Source: Lottiidibacillus patelloidae (GTDB lineage: Bacteria > Bacillota > Bacilli > Bacillales > SA5d-4). Taken from it: a stretch of 52,439 bases of DNA. Below, piece by piece: positions 48,993 through 52,439 of the stretch; position 1 is the first letter of the stretch, and each line of letters starts with the position of its first letter. The notes under the pieces were generated by a model. It searched no databases, was not told where the DNA came from, and saw only the letters and a list, made by a program, of their open reading frames with translations. The translations under genes were made by a program, and so were the position numbers. The stretch spans positions 1-52,439 of the forward strand of contig NZ_NPIA01000011.1 of the NCBI RefSeq assembly GCF_002262935.1, given 5' to 3'.

Positions 48993-49015
48993 AAAAATCA
49001 CCACTTATGCTTTAT

Positions 49016-49366
<351 letters not shown>

Positions 49367-50017
49367 TTATACAATATTTTCTTTACCAATTAGCTCATTA
49401 AAATCACGCTTTATGTCAGAGAAGATTTCCTCAACTGAACGGTTTGCATGAACTAATAGCATTCTATCTTTATTTTCTTTATATAATGTGTGAAAACCTT
49501 CTCTTACTGTTTCATGGTAACTACTTTCTTTTAATTCAATACGATCTAAACTTGTATCTCCTTGCCTTTGTAAACGTTCTAGCATTCTTTCTTTCCCCTC
49601 TTCAGGTGAAATGTCTAGCAAGTACGTTCGGTCAGGTTTTAAGTTGCCTGTGGCAAACAAATTTACTTCCTTCACTTTCTCAATAGGAACTCCTAGTCCA
49701 TATCCTTGATATGCAATCGAAGCATCAACAAAACGATCACAAAGGACTATCTTACCTTCCTTTAATGCAGGGATTATCTTTTCTCTTACATGTTGTGCTC
49801 TAGACGCAGCATATAGAAGAACTTCTGTTTCATTTTTCATCTCTTTATTGTTAGGATCTAAAATTACTTTTCTAATTTGATCACTAATACCTGTGCCACC
49901 AGGTTCTCTTGTTAATAGAAAAGGAATATTTTTTTCCTCTAAATACTTAGCTAACAATTTTATTTGTGTTGACTTCCCTGAACCATCCGGCCCTTCAAAT
50001 GTAATAAATAAACTCAA
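49367..50017 (-). CDS. tmk: Thymidylate kinase
   Basis: Phosphorylates dTMP to dTDP. P-loop EGPDGSGKSTQIK near the N-terminus, the DRFVDASIAYQGYG substrate motif and a LID region ERLQRQGDTSLDRIE. Length 216 (B. subtilis 212). TTG start at 50017, 7 nt after AGGGG. Located between yaaO and darA, as in B. subtilis, in a replication-linked cluster with holB and yabA. Confidence 0.96.
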   Translation of the reverse strand: MSLFITFEGPDGSGKSTQIKLLAKYLEEKNIPFLLTREPGGTGISDQIRKVILDPNNKEMKNETEVLLYAASRAQHVREKIIPALKEGKIVLCDRFVDASIAYQGYGLGVPIEKVKEVNLFATGNLKPDRTYLLDISPEEGKERMLERLQRQGDTSLDRIELKESSYHETVREGFHTLYKENKDRMLLVHANRSVEEIFSDIKRDFNELIGKENIV

Positions 50018-50038
50018 TTCTAACCCCTACCCTTTTGT

Positions 50039-51487
50039 TTAATCTTCGAAGACTTTTATATTATTAAATTCACTTTTACCTTGAATACGAACGCCTGAAT
50101 CTTTCCAGTTGTTGATTTCATTGAGCATTTCACTTGTGATTACTTCACCTGGCATAATTACTGGAATGCCAGGTGGGTATGGAATTATTGCTTCTGCAGC
50201 AATTTTTCCTTTTGACTCCACAATTGATACCGTTTTTACTTTTCTATTTTCCATTTCTTTATATGAAATTGCGAGACTGGAAATTCGCTTAAAATTTGAA
50301 TTTAGAATATTCTCCTCTGAACTTACTTCTCTATCCGGTGCCTTTACTCCTTTTAATGCATGACTAATTCTTAAAAATACTTCTTCCGAATTTTTCATTT
50401 CTGCTAATGGCAAGATTAGTAATACATTTTTAGTATCTGCTAACTCCGTATATATACCTTGACCCTCCAACTGTTTTTGCAAACTAACACCTGTAGCTTT
50501 ATTAGACGCTTGAATGACTAATTTTAATGGGTCTATCGTATAGTTTCCTTCTTCACAATTATCAATTACTATTAATTCATCTAACCTTTTTAGCTTTTTC
50601 TTAAATGAATGATGAGAGGATACTATCGAATCAATCTTACTTCCAGTAAGCGATTGTAAATAGAGCCTAGCTAAATCAAGTGAAGCCATTATTGGGTACG
50701 AAGGACTACTAGACTGAAATATCTTCAAGTAATTTTCTACTTTATCTACATCGATATTACTATTTTTATTAATATGAAGATATGATCCCATCGTCATTGC
50801 TGGTAACGTCTTATGTGCAGATTGAACAACAATATCTGCGTTACATTGTAATGCACTTTTAGGAAATGGTTTATTTAAAGAAAAATGCGCGCCATGCGCC
50901 TCATCTACTAAGACCGGAACCTGATTAGCGTGTGCACTATCGATTATTGCCGTTAAATCTTGCGAGAAACCATAATAACTAGGGTTAGTTAATATTAATG
51001 CCTTAGCTTCTTTATACGTATTTAATGCTGTAATGACATCATCATGGCGAAGACCTGTTGGCGTCATTGTTTTACTATCAATTTGTGGTGTTATAAAAAT
51101 AGGAGTAGCTCCAATTAGTTTCAATCCATTAATAATAGATTTATGACAATTGCGCTGTACTAATACTAATTCACCTGGTTTTATAGTTGCATATATCATT
51201 GCAATGTTTCCAACAGTAGTCCCATTTATTAAGAAATAACTCTTTTTAGTATGGTAGTGTTCTGAAAGAAGCGTTTGGGCTTCTTTTATTACTTCTTGTG
51301 GGTCGTGTAAGTCATCGAGACCCTTTAGTTCTGTGACATCTATTGCTAATAAATCATTAAATAATGTCTTTGCAGAGTTTAAAAAGACATTTCCATTTTT
51401 ATGCCCTGGTACATGAAAAGATATCGGATTACTCTCTTTATGATTGACTAAAGCTTGAAATAAAGGAGCATTTATTTTTTCAATCAT
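50039..51487 (-). CDS. yaaO: Orn/Lys/Arg decarboxylase family PLP enzyme (YaaO)
   Basis: Fold-type I PLP decarboxylase of the short Gram-positive class, related to SpeA arginine decarboxylase. Seen: N-terminal ISFHVPGHKNG, SYFLINGTTVGNIAMI, VDEAHGAHF, and the PLP lysine in VQSAHKTLPAMTMGSYL. A C-terminal domain with IPYPPGIPVIMPGE follows. The amino acid substrate (Arg, Lys or Orn) cannot be told from sequence. I chose the ATG at 51487 (482 residues; B. subtilis YaaO 480) after AAAGGG; the frame stays open 25 codons upstream without a Shine-Dalgarno. It probably starts the cluster running to rsmI. Confidence 0.92.
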   Translation of the reverse strand: MIEKINAPLFQALVNHKESNPISFHVPGHKNGNVFLNSAKTLFNDLLAIDVTELKGLDDLHDPQEVIKEAQTLLSEHYHTKKSYFLINGTTVGNIAMIYATIKPGELVLVQRNCHKSIINGLKLIGATPIFITPQIDSKTMTPTGLRHDDVITALNTYKEAKALILTNPSYYGFSQDLTAIIDSAHANQVPVLVDEAHGAHFSLNKPFPKSALQCNADIVVQSAHKTLPAMTMGSYLHINKNSNIDVDKVENYLKIFQSSSPSYPIMASLDLARLYLQSLTGSKIDSIVSSHHSFKKKLKRLDELIVIDNCEEGNYTIDPLKLVIQASNKATGVSLQKQLEGQGIYTELADTKNVLLILPLAEMKNSEEVFLRISHALKGVKAPDREVSSEENILNSNFKRISSLAISYKEMENRKVKTVSIVESKGKIAAEAIIPYPPGIPVIMPGEVITSEMLNEINNWKDSGVRIQGKSEFNNIKVFED

Positions 51488-51518
51488 TATTAATTTCCCT
51501 TTATTGTTATTTACTTTT

Positions 51519-51527
51519 ATTATAACA
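51519..51527 (-). promoter_or_regulatory. Extended -10 promoter upstream of yaaO
   Basis: Minus strand: TGT then TATAAT (51519-51524), about 30 bp upstream of the yaaO ATG; no good -35. Confidence 0.4.
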
Positions 51528-51598
51528 GACGACATTGAATGATAATATTTTTTTCGAGACACAGCTTATTAGACAGTTATAATTAACTTTAAGAAAAT

Positions 51599-51630
51599 AA
51601 AAAGCTGAGACCTTTTGGGGTTCAGCTTTC
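51599..51630 (-). terminator. csfB intrinsic terminator
   Basis: Stem AAAGCTGA/TCAGCTTT with an inner ACC/GGT pairing, then TTTTTATTTTC on the minus strand. Confidence 0.85.
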
Positions 51631-51647
51631 AAACAGTTGCTTATATA

Positions 51648-51860
51648 TTACATCTTTGCTTTGACATTTTTTGTTGGCAAAGATATGCTTTTTAGCTTCT
51701 CTAAATAGTATTGATACTGCTCATCTTCTGGATCTGTGTTAATAATTTCTCTTTCACACTCTGTACATAAGAACTGATTCCACAGATGAATCCCATTTTC
51801 TTTATTCATTTCACAAACCAAACATTTTTCCCCTATTTTATGAATTGCAGCTGTTTCCAT
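51648..51860 (-). CDS. csfB: Anti-sigma-G/E factor CsfB (Gin)
   Basis: Small zinc-binding inhibitor of sigma-G (and sigma-E) that prevents premature late-forespore transcription. The 70-residue chain has the treble-clef-type pairs Cys13/Cys16 (CLVC) and Cys32/Cys35 (CTEC), then REIINTDPEDEQYQYYLEKL. Length is close to B. subtilis CsfB (64). ATG after GGAGGTGG. Its place right after the 5S of an rRNA operon matches rrnA-csfB. xpaC and yaaN, which follow it in B. subtilis, are absent here. Confidence 0.93.
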   Translation of the reverse strand: METAAIHKIGEKCLVCEMNKENGIHLWNQFLCTECEREIINTDPEDEQYQYYLEKLKSISLPTKNVKAKM

Positions 51861-51881
51861 CTATCTCCACCTCCATCATCC

Positions 51882-51911
51882 ATTATCTACGGGAATCATA
51901 TTATCTATACA
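51882..51911 (-). promoter_or_regulatory. Forespore promoter of csfB (sigma-F type)
   Basis: Minus strand: -35 GTATA (51906-51910, within TGTATA), 15-bp spacer, -10-like GTAGATAAT (51882-51890, near the GGnnAnAnT pattern). csfB is sigma-F-dependent in B. subtilis. Confidence 0.5.
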
Positions 51912-51996
51912 TATTTTTAAAAATTTTCTAATTTTTATATTCACTTATATCCATTCTAAGATGAAAGTGTTTGTCAGTATTCTTATATAATACAAA

Positions 51997-52028
51997 AAAA
52001 GTAAGATTGGATATCCAATCTTACTTTT
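51997..52028 (-). terminator. rRNA operon terminator
   Basis: Perfect 32-bp palindrome built on AAAAGTAAGATTGGAT and its complement, with no loop as drawn, followed by a T run on the minus strand. It ends the rrn transcript 8 bp after the 5S gene. Confidence 0.92.
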
Positions 52029-52035
52029 CCTTATT

Positions 52036-52152
52036 GCCTGGCAACGTCCTACTCTCACAGGGGGACAGCCCCCAACTACCATCGGCGCTGAAGAGCTTAA
52101 CTTCCGTGTTCGGTATGGGAACGGGTGTGGCCTCTTCGCCATCATTACCAGA
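52036..52152 (-). rRNA. 5S rRNA
   Basis: Complete 117-nt gene on the minus strand containing the conserved ACACCCGTTCCCATACCGAAC, GGAAGTTAAGCTCTTCAGCG and GTGAGAGTAGGACG. Helix I pairs the start TCTGGTAAT with GTTGCCAGG near the end. The ends are set by this pairing and may be off by a base or two. RNase M5 (rnmV, 39285-39845) should mature it. Confidence 0.97.
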
Positions 52153-52219
52153 CAAGTTATTAAATTAAAGGAACATCGTTCCTTCAAAACTAGATAACGA
52201 CAATCACATACATTTAATA

Positions 52220-52336
52220 GTCCAGCTGCGGCTCCTAGTTTCTCGAGGTCGCTTCACTCCATCAGTCGAAGTCTTTTGGACTTCTCATTCATGAGTTCCA
52301 GCGCTTGTCGAAACTATACAGTCGCCTCGCTTTTTA
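52220..52336 (+). repeat. Repeat-like insert in the 23S-5S spacer
   Basis: The 23S-5S spacer holds a block that does not look like rRNA processing sequence. It starts GTCCAGCTGCGGCTCCTAG (52220-52238), matching 16 of 19 positions of the reverse-complemented end of the repeat at 25450-25468. It contains hairpin GAAGTC/GACTTC (52268-52273 with 52279-52284) and a longer-range pairing TAGTTTC/GAAACTA (52236-52242 with 52310-52316). It ends in a GCCTCGCTTTTT tract. Confidence 0.5.
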
Positions 52337-52342
52337 TATTTT

Positions 52343-52439
52343 GGTTAAGTCCTCGATCGATTAGTATCTGTCAGCTTCACGTGTTACCACGCTTCCACAC
52401 CAGACCTATCAACCTCATCATCTCTAAGGGATCTTACTT
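52343..52439 (-). rRNA. 23S rRNA, 3' end (partial)
   Basis: The minus strand ends with the conserved 23S 3' region: GAAGCTGACAGATACTAATC, then GATCGAGGACTTAACC. Only about the last 97 nt are present. The 3' end is placed by similarity to Bacillus 23S and is good to a few bases. Confidence 0.96.

Noticed and set aside
51945-52187. 80-codon minus-strand ORF across the 5S region
   Set aside because: It reads through the 5S rRNA and the rrn terminator; not a protein gene.

Overview
The window is a low-GC Firmicute chromosome segment from a spore-forming member of the Bacillaceae. The evidence is gene order matching the Bacillus subtilis origin-proximal region, endospore genes (spoIIE, spoVG, spoVT, yabG, yabP, yabQ, sspF, fin, csfB), Bacillus-type Shine-Dalgarno sequences, frequent TTG and GTG starts, and promoters for sporulation sigma factors. 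I cannot name the genus. The segment lies between two co-oriented rRNA operons: a 16S 5' end at position 1 and a 23S 3' end plus complete 5S at the right end. This corresponds to the rrnA-rrnJ interval of B. subtilis. Apart from abrB and a short ORF remnant beside it, every gene is on the minus strand, so transcription runs from right to left.

Reading in the direction of transcription (right to left): 23S and 5S rRNA; csfB; the yaaO-tmk-darA-holB-ricT-yabA-yabB-yazA-rsmI cluster; abrB (plus strand); metG; dayD; yabE; rnmV-ksgA; yabG; veg; sspF; ispE-purR-ridA; spoVG-glmU-prs-ctc-pth; fin; mfd; spoVT; yabM-yabN-rqcP; yabP-yabQ-divIC; yabR; tRNA-Met and tRNA-Glu; an accessory pair (MFS transporter plus an arylamine N-acetyltransferase-like protein); spoIIE; tilS-hprT; ftsH; coaX-hslO-yacD; the folate operon pabB-pabA-pabC-folP-folB-folK-yazB-dusB; lysS; and the next rRNA operon.

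The genes serve translation (lysS, metG, pth, ctc, rRNA and tRNA modification and maturation), nucleotide and cofactor supply (prs, hprT, tmk, purR, folate, pantothenate phosphorylation), envelope precursors (glmU, ispE, yabE, yabM), replication and repair (holB, yabA, mfd) and sporulation control. Several control sites can be read directly: tandem rrn and veg promoters, a spoIIE promoter with the unusual 21-bp spacer and a Spo0A box over its -35, a Spo0A box just downstream of the abrB promoter, a sigma-H-type spoVG promoter with its AT-rich box, and forespore or mother-cell promoters for fin, spoVT, yabG, yabP and csfB. Most units end in clear intrinsic terminators.

Relative to B. subtilis, xpaC, yaaN, yaaR, yabS, yabT and cysK are missing from their expected places, and the MFS/NAT-like pair is an addition. 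Non-coding oddities are a structured dispersed repeat (including a copy in the 23S-5S spacer), folB with no standard start codon at the expected place, and a decayed ORF beyond abrB. I found no phage, insertion sequence, CRISPR array or clearly new multigene system; this is mostly a well-conserved core region.
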